64,000 nucleotides of DNA, taken from positions 26,077,244 through 26,141,243 of the forward strand of contig CM022670.1 of assembly GCA_012295275.1 (NCBI GenBank), read 5' to 3'. The stretch is from Chrysomallon squamiferum. Taxonomy: Eukaryota > Mollusca > Gastropoda > Neomphalida > Peltospiridae. The notes beneath the pieces were generated by a model. That model made no database searches, was not told where the DNA came from, and was given only the letters and a program-made list of their open reading frames with translations. Shown here piece after piece: positions 38,201-51,500 of this stretch (the first letter of the stretch is position 1; the number at the start of each line of letters is the position of its first letter). A program made the translations under genes and the position numbers.

Positions 38201-40764
38201 TGTCGGTCAACACAATCACAGGCTGAGATTTCAAAACTTTGGTTCATGTACCCCTGTGCAAAGAAAGACATTACAGGATTGGTGGCAGGTCAAGTCTATG
38301 AGTTATTCTTGTAATCCCCACAGCTCAACATTTCCCATTGTTTGTCATATTCAAGGCAAATATGTTATCAGTCGATGAGGCATAACATATAAGTTGAAGA
38401 TCATGGTTTGGACAAGTACATGCCTCAGTGATTGCATAGGCTACAACAACAGCTATATCCAGTCTCACAAAGCATGTTTATTTCTTTAGCACTTGTAATT
38501 ACAACAGTTAAAACAGGACACTAACAAGTTTTGGGATTGTAGGCTTCATTATGTATTCAATAATTTTATTGCAAACTGGCAAAAATATTGTACAGGTTAA
38601 TACAGTAATACATTATAAATGTTATTCTCAAAGTAATATTACTATCATGTATTGCTGTATGTTATTCTTGTTGGTATGGCTATGTTATAATCTTAATATT
38701 GTTATTGCTACTAGTACTATACTGTTACAATCACATTCCATAGTTAGTATTACTGCTACTGATTGCTGCTTGTATTGCTGTTATTATTACAATAATTACA
38801 GTTTTACTGCTGCTATTACTACTATTGTTATTTCCCCAGTTTTACCACTACTATTATACATGTTAAACTATAACATTTCTTTTATTATTATTACTACTTC
38901 TACTACTACTACTTATACTACAACTACTACAACTACTACTGTTATTGCTACTACTAGTATTACTACTACTGCTGCCACTAAAACAGTCACTATCACTATT
39001 ATTATAATATACTACTTTTGTTATGCTATTACTGGTACTACAACCTAATTTGTTAAAAAAAAGTTTTTATATAAAACCATGAATACCTTCATACTTTAGT
39101 TTTATTTTAAAAGAAACAAACAAATAAAACAAAATTAATGACAAACTTCAGTTTTGTTTTGTTAATGATTTTTGGCTTATTTTCATAAAAAAAAAATTTC
39201 CCATTATTATTATTATTTTTTAAATTTATTTTAATATCCAGCTATTCACAATTTCTTTATAATTTTTTATTTTTTATTTTTTTTTATAAAAAAATATTTT
39301 CCTTATTTATTTCTTTATTTTATTTATAAAATTAATATTAAATGTTTTTTTTTTATTATTATTATTATTTTTTTTTAAACTTAATAGAAGCAAACACTTC
39401 AGTTTTAAGATGAATGTGTTTCAGATATTTATGCTGAGTAATCTAATTTATTTTCATATTATTTTAATTAGAAGAGGCTGGTTATTTATTTTATACAGAA
39501 TAACATTATTAATTTTTCAATTTCAGCCTTTTTTTTTGTTTTTATCATTCCTTTGTTTTTCTTCTTCTTTAAAAAAACAACAAAAAAACATAAACCAATT
39601 AAAACATAACGTTCAGTGATAGATTAAGATAAATATGAGTTAAAAAAAAGAGAAATAAATTGTATTTTAATTAAGAAAATATAAAAAAGTATTTATAAAC
39701 AAATAGATAATTTTATTAAAAGAATGTCCTAAAACTGACTTAAAGGTTGGAACTATTTTCAATTACCACAAAAAAAAAAAAAAAAATGACTAACTAACTA
39801 ACTAACTAACTAACAAAATAAATAGGAAAAACAAATATTAATTAAGTAATAAAACTGAACATTTATTTTATTTTCATGGAAAATAAAATAATATATAATG
39901 TGTGTGTTTTTGTGTGTGTGTATACGTGCCTATGTATGTGTGTGTATGCATATTTCTGTGTGTATCTATTTTTGTTTGTGTATATATGTCTATGTCCTGT
40001 GATGTGTGTGTGTGATTATGCATTTGAATGCTTTTTGTGCTTGTATAGTGTATGGCTATGCATATATTTGAATGTATATGTATGTATTTGTGTATGTGTG
40101 TGTACATGTATGTGTGTTTTCATGTGTGTGTGTGTGTGTGTGTGTTTAACATACAACACAGACTGTGAGATGTGTGTACTGTCACTGTACAACTTGTTTC
40201 ATGTTGTAGTAGTTGGATCCAGGCAATCAGATATGGTGTGGTAGAGTGTTTGTTGTAAATAACCAGTGTTAAACATGTTTGAATACATCTGCATTCTACA
40301 CTGCACTTAATAACAGAGTCCCAATGTATACTGAAATACCCAGTGTCACTGGGTTAAGCTGAGGTAGTGTCCCCCACAAAGACATTCAGTCTATTTTAAT
40401 AGTCAGGGCAGTTTGTGTTTCAGTCCTGTGTAGTATAACATACATACTTAACTTCTGAATTACAGAATTACCTAAAAAGTGTTCTCTTTGGTTAAATTTG
40501 TTTCTTTTTTCTTGTTGTTTTTGTTTTTTTCTGTGTTTTTCTTTACTTTTATTTCTTTTCATTCTGTTTTTATTTTTATTTGTTTTTATATTTTTTAATA
40601 TCTTTCTATCTGTCTAAAAAAATATATGTATATATTTGTGTGTGTGTATGTATGTGTAGGTTTATGTATATGTAGGTGTATGTATATGTGTGTGCACATT
40701 TGTCCATGTATGTATGTAAGTATATATATCTCTTTGTATATATGTCTTAGTGTCTGTTACAGTG

Positions 40765-40799
<35 letters not shown>

Positions 40800-43700
40800 T
40801 ATTTCATGGGGAATATGAATCCCTCACCAGTAAAATAAATAAATATAAAAAATATATTATCCCAGTGTATTCTGTGGTTATTAATCTTGTAACGTGACAA
40901 GCCTTGTGTTTGTTTTGACTGAAAAAAAATGAAAAAATAAGTGTATAAAAACGAACCACCATCTCGAAAAAAACGTACCCGGTAGCAATAACAAAATAAA
41001 AGTTAAAAAAATAACACCACCCACTGTTTAGTAGCAATTTACAGGTTGTTTGTAAAAACAACAAAAAAAAACACCAACAACAATAAAAATGATAATAAAT
41101 CATTACAGACAATTTCTGGATTATTAATGACATTATTAAGTTACTCAGAGACATAAAATTCTTTTTCACAAATCCAGACATTTCTGCATATACTTTTGAC
41201 TACCCATTAAATACTCATTTCACTGTGATTTGTGGAAAGATAATTTTGATCACACTTTGCATATAAAATGCATTCTAATAATTAAAATATTCACCAATAT
41301 TTTTTTTGTTCTTTTGTAAAATATGGAAATGATATTTTATTTTGGAACTAGACATTCAAAATATCCCATTATCACTGAAAACCAGCCATAAATACTAAAA
41401 TAATAAAATAAAAAATGAAAATAAAATAACTAAATGAAAAGAGAATAAATCAAAGAGAAGCTGCTTTAAATTTAATAAATACTAATAAAAACATAGCAGT
41501 AAACATTTACAACAAAATTAGAAACAAAACAAACAACGAACCTCAAATAAAAGACCAAGAAAAAAAACAATAACAACAATAACAAAATAATAATAATAAT
41601 AATAATTCAAATTTATATGGATTATAATAAATGAATAAATTAAAATTTGACATTACCCTTCACCCTTCTCAGAATAAAAATAATAATAATTAAAAACAAA
41701 ATAATAATTATAATAAAAAATAAATAAAAAATAAATAAAAAATAAATAAAATAAAATAAAATATAAATATAAATAAAATAAAATAAATAATAAAAAAGGC
41801 TTTTTTCAGCCATCCCCTTCATGAGATTCCAGATGTATTTGAACTATCTGTTAGTGCAGCTGTCCTTTCTCTAAATGAGCTGTTATTTACATTCAGGGCA
41901 CAGTATTTGCAGATGTTCATTAATGTTTACATTTTCAGGTTGTATTGATCACCTTTCAAATATCTTTCTACCAGAATTAAAAAAAAAAACAATAATAAAA
42001 AATAAAAAATTATATGACCAAAATTTTTTTTAAATCACATATCAGAAGATTTAATCTTAATAACAGGATAATTAATTTATTTATTATTTAATACATTCAG
42101 ACATACATATGTGTGTGTGTATATATATATACACATATACACATACACATATATATACATATATATATACACACACATACATACATACATGTATTCATGT
42201 ATTTATGTATGTATGAATGTATTAAATATTAAATAAATGAATTATCCTGTTATTAAGATTAAATCTTGTGATTATGTGATTTAAACAAAATTTTGATAAT
42301 GTAAAATTTGGCATAAAAGTTGTAAGTAATAACTGAAAAACTGATTATATGTTGTGATATACTTTCAAATCTTTTCAAATAGGAAGAACATTATGAGTAA
42401 TCAATACAATATTAATTATTCTGTCAGAATAAAGATTTTACAAAGTCACTTTATTGTTTTGCCAGGAATAGTACTCACAGTTATCCTATTATTAGTAATA
42501 ACATATTAATGTAATTGTATTGTTAATCATGAATGTCTCTTTTTCTTTTGATGCCTTTGCAGATTTTCTTTTAACACCTAATGACTAGAGGCTTGTAATA
42601 CTAATTTTTATCATGACTTTTGTATCAACAGAATTATTTTCATTAAAAATATATTCGTCATCTAGTGATATCGAAATTACTACAAAGTGAGAGTCATTAA
42701 TAATTAAATTATCATCAGAGATTGCATGACAGGAGTTTTAGAAAGTATTTGTTGAAAGAGAAATTTTGATTGGTTAAACTTCCTGCAGGAAATGTGTCGG
42801 ATAAATTGATTGGTTCACATGTGTGGGCTTTCATTTTGTTAGAAAATGTTGTAAGGACAAATAATTGGTTTGATAAAAAAAGGTAATAATTCACAGTTTT
42901 TTTATTTTTGTATGTATATATATATATAAAAAAATAATAATAAAAAAACAACTGAAAAAACAAGCTGCTAAAAAAAAAAAATAATAATAATAGATTAAAC
43001 TAGTAGTAAATAAATTATACATGTAGAGGACTTTTCTTTTTAATTTACAGAATGAAAAGATTAATTTGAAATGAAAAAAAAGTCTGGTTAATTAAAAGGA
43101 AGAAAATAATTATAAAATGTAGCCCAGAAAATTAAGTAAATAATATTTTTCAAATACTTTTTTTTTTTTATTGTTATGGGGCACTGGCTGAAAAGGGTAA
43201 ACAGTCCAGTAGATTCAGTGAAGAAGGCTGAACCTACAGCCAGTTGTCCTTCAGGCCTGTTCTGTGACAATCCCACCTAATACCCACCATTCCTTTACCA
43301 CTTGAATATATTTCTGTTTGACATAAAATCACTTCCCAGTGATATCATACCTGTGTTGTCTTGCTGGCCAATTTACCTGTCAGCATTAATTGTTTACCTA
43401 CAGATATACATGTGCTGGTACGTGGTTTTATCAGCACTAAGTACAATATCAAATAATCGATTCAGGATTTAGGTGATTTTCATTTTGCCCATTAATGTCT
43501 TCCCTGAAGTTTAAGTCGGTGTAATTTCTGGCAAATCTCTGTCATAAAATGAGTAAACATATCTATATAGTGAAGGCTGTTGGGTTTAAAAGTATGTTAT
43601 AAAAAGATCTGACATTATCCTAACAAAAACTGAAGAAAAAAAACTAAAACCAAAAAATTAAAAACAAAGGAAAAAATACTGACTTCTATGTTGAAAGATA

Positions 43701-46700
43701 TTTGATAAATTAATATATATTTTTTTTGTTAATAAAATAAAAGGATTACTAATCATATATTTTTTAATATATTTTATTATTATGATGCCATGAATATGTC
43801 TAAATAATTAATATATAGGTATGAAATCATTAATTTAATGAACACCTTTGTTTATGTACGTTACAGAAAACAGGTAGTCAGTCAGTATCTTAAACATACT
43901 AAACATTTTTTGCTTTTTCATTTAATTACTGTAGCTGCCATAACTGTTGTTATTTCTGCTACTACTACTATTACTATTATTAGAGTAACACATCACTATT
44001 TTTATTATTACTATTATTATCACAGGAGATTAATATTATTTTTGTTATTACTGTTATTATTATAGGAGAGTAACATATCATTATTTTTCTCTTTATACAG
44101 TTAAAATCAAAGCAAGAGTATCAACTGAAAGTCAAGCATTGTCTACCTCCAGTGGTAAGTTCTTTAACATCATTTTTTATTAATGCATTTCTTTCTGCAC
44201 TAACATGTGGAAAGGAGAATTAAGGAAGGAGTAAAGAATAAGATATGCTGAATCAAAATACACACACACACATTTTGGAGGTTTAAGATTTCTGAATTTT
44301 GTGTAAGAAATTCTCAACATATATATAGATATCAGTTATAGCATAGTACAGTTTTCTGAAAGATAAGCCTATTATTAAGAGATATATATATATATCCGAA
44401 CCAGTGAAATTGATTGATTGATTATTAGATAAAGAGGTAAAGAAAAGGTAATCCTGTTTAAAGGTGTATGGTTAAGCTGATGGAAAGATATAGATACATG
44501 AATGGACAAGTTTAATAAAGCAGTAAGAAACAAAGACAATATGACAGATTATCAATAGACCAATGCCCTGAAAGAAAATTTGCCTTAAATTATGAACACA
44601 AATGAATGGAGAGATGAATAGATGAGATTTTAAAATACATATTGATTATTAGTGTAGCTACATGATTGAATTATAAACTTTGTTTAAAGTAATGCAGACT
44701 GGTAGGTGGAAATCAGAAATTAAAGAAAATATATACTGTGATAATATTAATTAAGCTAATTCAATGATGGATAAACTTGTTTAAAGATTTGTAGTCAGGT
44801 AACAGTTAACAATGGATAAATTTAAGAAAAAAATAAAGAAAAAACATTAGGTATATTGCAAAGTAAGAAAATAGTGATCATAAAATTTAATCAAAAACCT
44901 GTAATAGTGACACAGTGGCAACATAACCTTTTAGAAAGATTATTTCACCATTCAGATACCCACACTTATTCATATACTTTCACATGAAGCTACAGAATTC
45001 CAACTTAATTTTAATATTAAAAATGTACTGACCCATGACTATAAATTATCACTGTTAACTGTAGATATTTATTAGCGTTAAACGTTTTATATGTTGCCTA
45101 ACCAGATTGATTACTAATTTATACATATCAGTGTTTTCCAGTTTACAGTATGTAGATTATTGGATTTGTTAGAGTACTGAATGGTAAAACAGATATTAAG
45201 ACAACGATGAATGCTTTGAACCATGGATGAATGGTTGGTCTAAAGAATAAATAAAAAGAATAATGAATTGATGCATACATAAAAAAATAATAACTCATAG
45301 AAATATATAAAAACAAACATAGTAAGATAGAAATATAGATAGACATTGTAATAGAGATACAAAGATGACATTAAAAAAAAGAAATAAATTGCAGATAACC
45401 TAAAATTTAAAATCTATAAAGATTCTAAAATAGAAAAAGAAATTCTGAATGAATACTAAATAGAAATACTGATAGAGAGATACTAAAGATACTCTAAAAT
45501 AGACATAGAAATGCATGTAAATGTTTGTTAAAATTGAAATGCAGAGAAACACTGAATTAGAGAGAGATATACAAAACAATGTATTGAAACAGATATACAT
45601 ACATATATACATACAAACATATCCTAAAATAGAGAAAGAAACAGAAGATACACTAAAACAGATAGAAGTTCAGGTAGAAAGGTATTCTAGAATACAAACA
45701 CAAATAATAAAAGAAAAAAAAGGAACAAAGGAAAACAAAAAGAGAATAATAAAACATGTGATTTGAAAACCAGGGATCGTTAAGAAAAATTATCATGATT
45801 TGACACGTCAGCATGAACATAAAAAAACACACAAATTGCATTGGTAAACTGCTTTTTTACATTGTCTCATTAATTTTTATCTAAAACTTTTGTTGCTGCC
45901 ATCAACATTGCTGTCTTTTCACTGCCTGTTATCTAAGTCAGTCATGCAAGAGATAATAGGTTGATTTTTTTGTGTTTTTTTCTTCCTTCTTTTCCAAGTG
46001 TCACTGCAGATTAGTCGTGCAAGCAGAGAAAACTGTAATATAAATTTACTTTGTTATTAACTGTCTGCTAACATGAAAGCCTGGCACTGTGATCGACTTC
46101 TCACTTACCTATGAATAATGAATGTGTTTAATGATGCCTCAGTGAATTTCTGTGTGAGCTGTTTTTAGATGTCAAACACACAGTTATATATTTTATGTAA
46201 CAGTGGCATGTCAAAGAGTTCTACATTCTGCTATTCCTGATTAGCAGTAAGGGATGTGTTAAATATACCTTCTCATACACAGGGGAAACAGAAACCAAAG
46301 CATTTGGGAGGGGTCACTGTTTGGAGTGGAAATTACCTTGTGGACACTATCTAGAATATTATGGAATGGACACACCCTAAAGTGAAAATTTATCAAGTGG
46401 GCATTATTTAGAATGAAAAATTACCCAGCAGGAATTAAGGAGCATCAAATCTTTTACCCCTCCCACATTGCTTTTAACAAACCTAGCATTTCACAAATAA
46501 CCTTCCAGTTACAACAATTAACTAGATCTGGAAGATAAAAAGACTTCAAGGATAAAACCATTAACTTTATTTTGATCTCTAATACATGTTGGTGGGTGTA
46601 GATTACTAAAACTGTTTATTCAGATTAGTTCCAAATTGACAATTAAGAATAATACAGGTGGTCATTTTGATGGTCCAGAATGTTGGATATGGTTGAATAA

Positions 46701-48209
46701 CCTTCTTAGTTTCCAATTAAAGTAATGAGGCATATGAGAAAAACTTGCCATTGTGCTGAAGGGGGAAAAGGTCACCCCATGCAGATTGTTGCCAAACTGT
46801 TGTATAGAGCAGTTCAAAGCCAAGTCTAATGAAATAGCAAAATATGAGTTCATTACAGAGTTTTGTAGAAATGAATACTAAATCCAGACTTCAGCACCAT
46901 GAAAATAAATATAATTATATTCATGACAAGGCTCAAATCTGAATAATATTTATGAACAAAATTTTGATTTAAGAGTTTCAGACCAGGCCCATCTTAACAA
47001 AATTATATGTTCTGAGGCAAAGTAATGCAAAACAAAATTATTATTGAGAGCATGCCAGGGTACACATGGATTTTACTGGATCCCTTGATCTGTAGGACTC
47101 CAAGGCAGCTGTCCAATGAGTCCATGTCTTGAGATGGCTCTGATTTAGACATAAATTTATTCTTATCTTTTGAATACATAGCTAATATATATTAATTAAC
47201 CAACCTTCCTTGGTGCTTTCATTGGGTTTTTCCCATTCCAGTCATGTCATCAGGATTGGAACATTCAGTTCTGTGGGGTGTCTTCTTTTTTGTCTGTGAG
47301 AAGTTGCTTATACAGTCTCTAGTTGTTGTTTGATAAAAGTAGATCATTAAGTTGTATATCATAGTTAAGAAGAAATATATAATTATTATGCAATACTGTT
47401 AATATTAAGATGGATTGTCACTAATCATTTATTTTTCCATCCATCTATCCATTCATCCATTTATTTGTCAGTTCCTTTGTTCGTGTGTTGGCCTTGAGAT
47501 GGGGATGATGGATGCAATAGATACATTTATCACCTCATTAAATGAAAAAACAAAATGAATATAACAAGTGAAGTGCTGCCCATGTTTTTCACCCATTCGC
47601 AAAGTAAGAATGGATTCATTCTGTAGGTTTTTTTATCAACAGGAAATTCCTTTCACCTAGTCAGGTTGTGTTAATTATTTTTTAATAAGAGTGGTGGGTC
47701 TCTGTTGTCAATTAGTGTCACTCACGCCACACACTGTCAATGGACAGTATCGATACATTTCCCAGTCTGACATTTGCGGGTGTTCTCCATTGTGCAGACA
47801 CATTAAAGCAATTTAATACACTGCTGATGTGTTATTGCTCACACAGAAATCTGCTCCTTGCTTCAAGATGCATTTGTCCATTTGCCAGTAAAATACATTA
47901 CCTGTTAACATGGTTTTATTATTAATTAATTTCTGTTTTGTTGTGGTACGATTGAAATTTTTTGTTAATTTTTTTTTTTTTTATTCATTTATCTCTTTTC
48001 CTGTTGTTGTTTCATGTTGTTAATGTGTGCTCTCAAGTGTGGTGCTTACAAAAATTATATAAATTGAAATTCCATTACGAGCTGAAAGGTAGCTGTCATA
48101 TTTGGGCTGGATTATATTCTGTAAAAAAAAATTAATTACATTTTATTTTTCAGTATATTTATTTATTTATTTCTTCTTATTATTATTATCATTACTGATG
48201 CTGTTGTTG

Positions 48210-48250
<41 letters not shown>

Positions 48251-48466
48251 GCCTAAATGAAAACAGAAATTTGATATTAGTCAAAGAAAATGTACTGAAT
48301 ACTGAAATACATGTACACAAAAGTAACAATACCTTATCTGAAATCTTAGGAAAAGGATCATAAATAACCTGCTGGGGTTATTTGTATGTTAAAAGGTTCA
48401 GTAAAAGTTGTAATATATATAGGGATTACAATTACTGTTTCTGTGCTTAATGTCTAAAAGTTGTTT

Positions 48467-48524
<58 letters not shown>

Positions 48525-51500
48525 AATATAAAGCATTAAAAAAAAAAGAATTAAAAAAAAAAGGAATTATTTAGTAATGAAAAATAAAAATTTAAAATTA
48601 AGAAAAGATGAAAAAAGGAAAAAAGATGTAGATGTCATACCTTTTTGATAATGACTTTTCAGTCTGTATATAAATTTTAAAATGAATTTGATTTTCATTG
48701 TAAATAAAAAATAATCAATGTACAATATTTATAATCTTTTGGATTGCTTTTGGAGACTGAGTGAAGGCAGGAAGGGAATTTAATTAATTAATAAATATAT
48801 TAATCAACAATATGTAAATTTTAATGGTTTTGTTATTCATTAATTATGTTATCAAAAAGGCAAAGAAATTAATTTACTGGCTGACTCAGTTTTCAAGATG
48901 TTTGTTTTAAGAAGATATATAACAATATAAAACATTATTTACCTTAATCTAATTTGAAGAAACATTACAATTACTTTAATTTTAATTAAAAATTGATATT
49001 ATTTCAAATGTTCTTATAAATAAAATAATTAAAGTAATAAATAATTTTGAAAAATAAAAAAGAAAGAAAATTAGTAATCATAAAAATCAATAAAAAAAAA
49101 AAAAACCAAACAATATGATTACAAATATCTAATATGATTTCTTTTTAAATTGAAAATATTATTCATATAGTAAAAAATATATTTTTAAAACAGCAGTAAT
49201 AATAAATATAATCAGATTAAATAGTTATAAAAAAAAAAAAAAATTAAAAATTAAAACAAAATTTACAACAAAATTGCCATTAAAGTATTTTTATGATATA
49301 AATAGAATGTTTGTCTGCAGAATAGTTTAAAATGATAATAAGATGGCTCTTTAATGACATTTTGGCCAAAAAATCTAATTCATTGAGCAATTTCAGTTAG
49401 TTTTCTTTATTAGAAAGGTTTTCGGTATGTTTTGAAACAAAACAAAATAAAAAACAATATTTAAAAAGAAACAGTTCAAGGAAAACAATATGGCTGCTTT
49501 TAAAAAATGTATAGGTACAACAATGCTCTCTTTAAAATAGTTTATAACAACAACAACAAATACATGTTTTTCTTCAAAACAAATTTGCAACAAAAAACAC
49601 ATTGCTCTATTTTACAACAGAACCAATATGTCTGATTTCAAAAACAGTTCATAAAAACAACATGTAACTTCAAAAACTGTTTACAGCAAAAACAGTATGT
49701 CTGTCTTCCAAAAGACTTTACAGTAAGAACAAAATAGCTGTCTAACGATTTACTGAGTGAAACATCTAATTCACTAATTAATTGCTGATGTTTTTCTAAC
49801 TTAGAATGGTGTAAAAGGAACTTGTATAGATAATGTTGTTAAGCTTCAGTGCTCTTCTTTATTGTTTCTTGACCAAATCATTCATCAAAAATCAATATAC
49901 ACATTTTCTCACATAAAAGAACAGAATTTCTAGGATTTCTGCATCATTAAGTTACCTGATTGTTTGGGTTTATTTTTGTAAATTGTTATTTTTTATTAAT
50001 GTTTATATCCTTATTCTTATTAAAAAAAAAATTAATATACTTTTGTAAAAAAAACAACAAAAAAAAAAAAAAACAAATTGACCCCCTCAAAATCTCACAA
50101 ACAATCGCTTAAAGAAAAAAATATCAAGAATATTAAAAAAATAAAAAATGTTCACATTGTTTTGAGAGGTTAGTGACATTTGCCACATAAACAAATTTAA
50201 TATATTTAGGGATATTAATTTATTGATTTTCACTGTTTTGACAAAGTTGAGGCATTTGTCATGATGCACTGTTTTTAGATTGTGTTTATTTCTGTAATTT
50301 AAAATGTGTTGTTATTATTTTTTAAACAAATACAAACATACATACATAGATATTACATACATATGTATATATTTGTCTATATATACTTAATCTATGTTGC
50401 TTTCAGTATTCTTCTTTACCATATATATTTATGTAGTTTTGAAGGATCAGTCTTAGTATTAAATATAAAGAAATAAAATTAATGACTGTTTATAATTAAT
50501 TTGGATGCACAAAATAAATTTTGTTGTTTCATATCCTGTGGTTTCAGTTTAACATGTGAAAATATGATCTGTATCTTTTTTAGTTCAGTATATTTATGGT
50601 TGATCAAGTTAAAACGGTTTGAATGTTTACACTCACAGATCCAGATCTCCATGGTGACACATTATTTTTTGTTTTGTTTTGTTAGGTTAATATTAATGCA
50701 GTGTTATGAAGCATAATATGCATATGCAACAGAGCATGTAATATAAACATTCACAAACAGTTACTAACAAAAGTTAAAAAAAAAGAAAAAAAAAAGAAGT
50801 TTTTTATTAGTCAGCTATCAAATGTTAGCTGAAAAACTATTAAAAAATAAATCTGGTAGAAATAAGATGAAAGATATAATACATCTCTGAGATATTAAAT
50901 CAGCCATACACTGAGGCATTCAGGAAATACATGTGTATATTGTATTGGAAATAAAAAAATAAAATGTTCTTAGTCAGTACAAAGAATAGAATAGAACCAG
51001 TCTTTGGACAACAGACTGTAATTTGTCATGCAAGGTATCCAGTACACACCAGATCAAAGCTTCACATTTTAATTACTCTTTTCATGCCTTATAAGACATT
51101 GTAGAAGGAATGACGAATCAAGATATCACAGTCAATAAATGTTTAGACAGGAATTTTATTTTCTATTATATATACACTCATAATTATATGGTTATACTGC
51201 ACCATACATATGGACAATAACAGATGAAATTGTTATGTAATAGGAAACTCTTGTTCATAAACTACCAGTTAGGGATCTTTTATACACACATTTCCATAGG
51301 CAGGAAAGAATTATTACAGCCTTTGTAATATCAGCTGTGGGTCACAGAATGGGATGGGAAATAGTCCAGGAGAAACTTTGAAAAGTATTGATCTTGTGAC
51401 CAAATACATATCAGACCTATCCTCTAACTGCTGAACCTCAGCCCAACCATCCAAACATAGTATGGAAATAAATATATTGTGTACAATATCACTTGTAACA

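Larger units (their letters stand above)
37472..44100 (+). other. Intron 3 of the SPATA1-like gene
   Basis: Holds A/T low-complexity DNA (37530-37680), a non-repetitive higher-GC stretch at about 37840-38420 that may be an old dispersed element, a triplet mosaic (about 38640-39045), TG/CA tracts (39900-40145 and 40625-40797), AAATAA runs (41400-41790) and the fold-back element. Open frames across the TG tracts and triplet mosaic are artefacts. Confidence 0.6.

Noticed and set aside
38551-39048. 165-codon open frame
   Set aside because: It follows a TAC/TGC/ATT triplet mosaic and is mostly Thr, Ile and Tyr, so it is a composition artefact.
39876-40244. 122-codon Cys/Val/Tyr-rich frame (and the opposite-strand His/Thr frame)
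   Set aside because: Produced by the TG/TATG microsatellite.
40804-41181. 125-codon minus-strand frame with hydrophobic stretches
   Set aside because: Phe/Leu/Tyr-rich in AT-only DNA with many TTT runs; no motif or start support.
42750-42870. Cluster of GATTGGTT (CCAAT-box) sequences
   Set aside because: No start codon, exon or CpG change nearby; in the middle of an intron.
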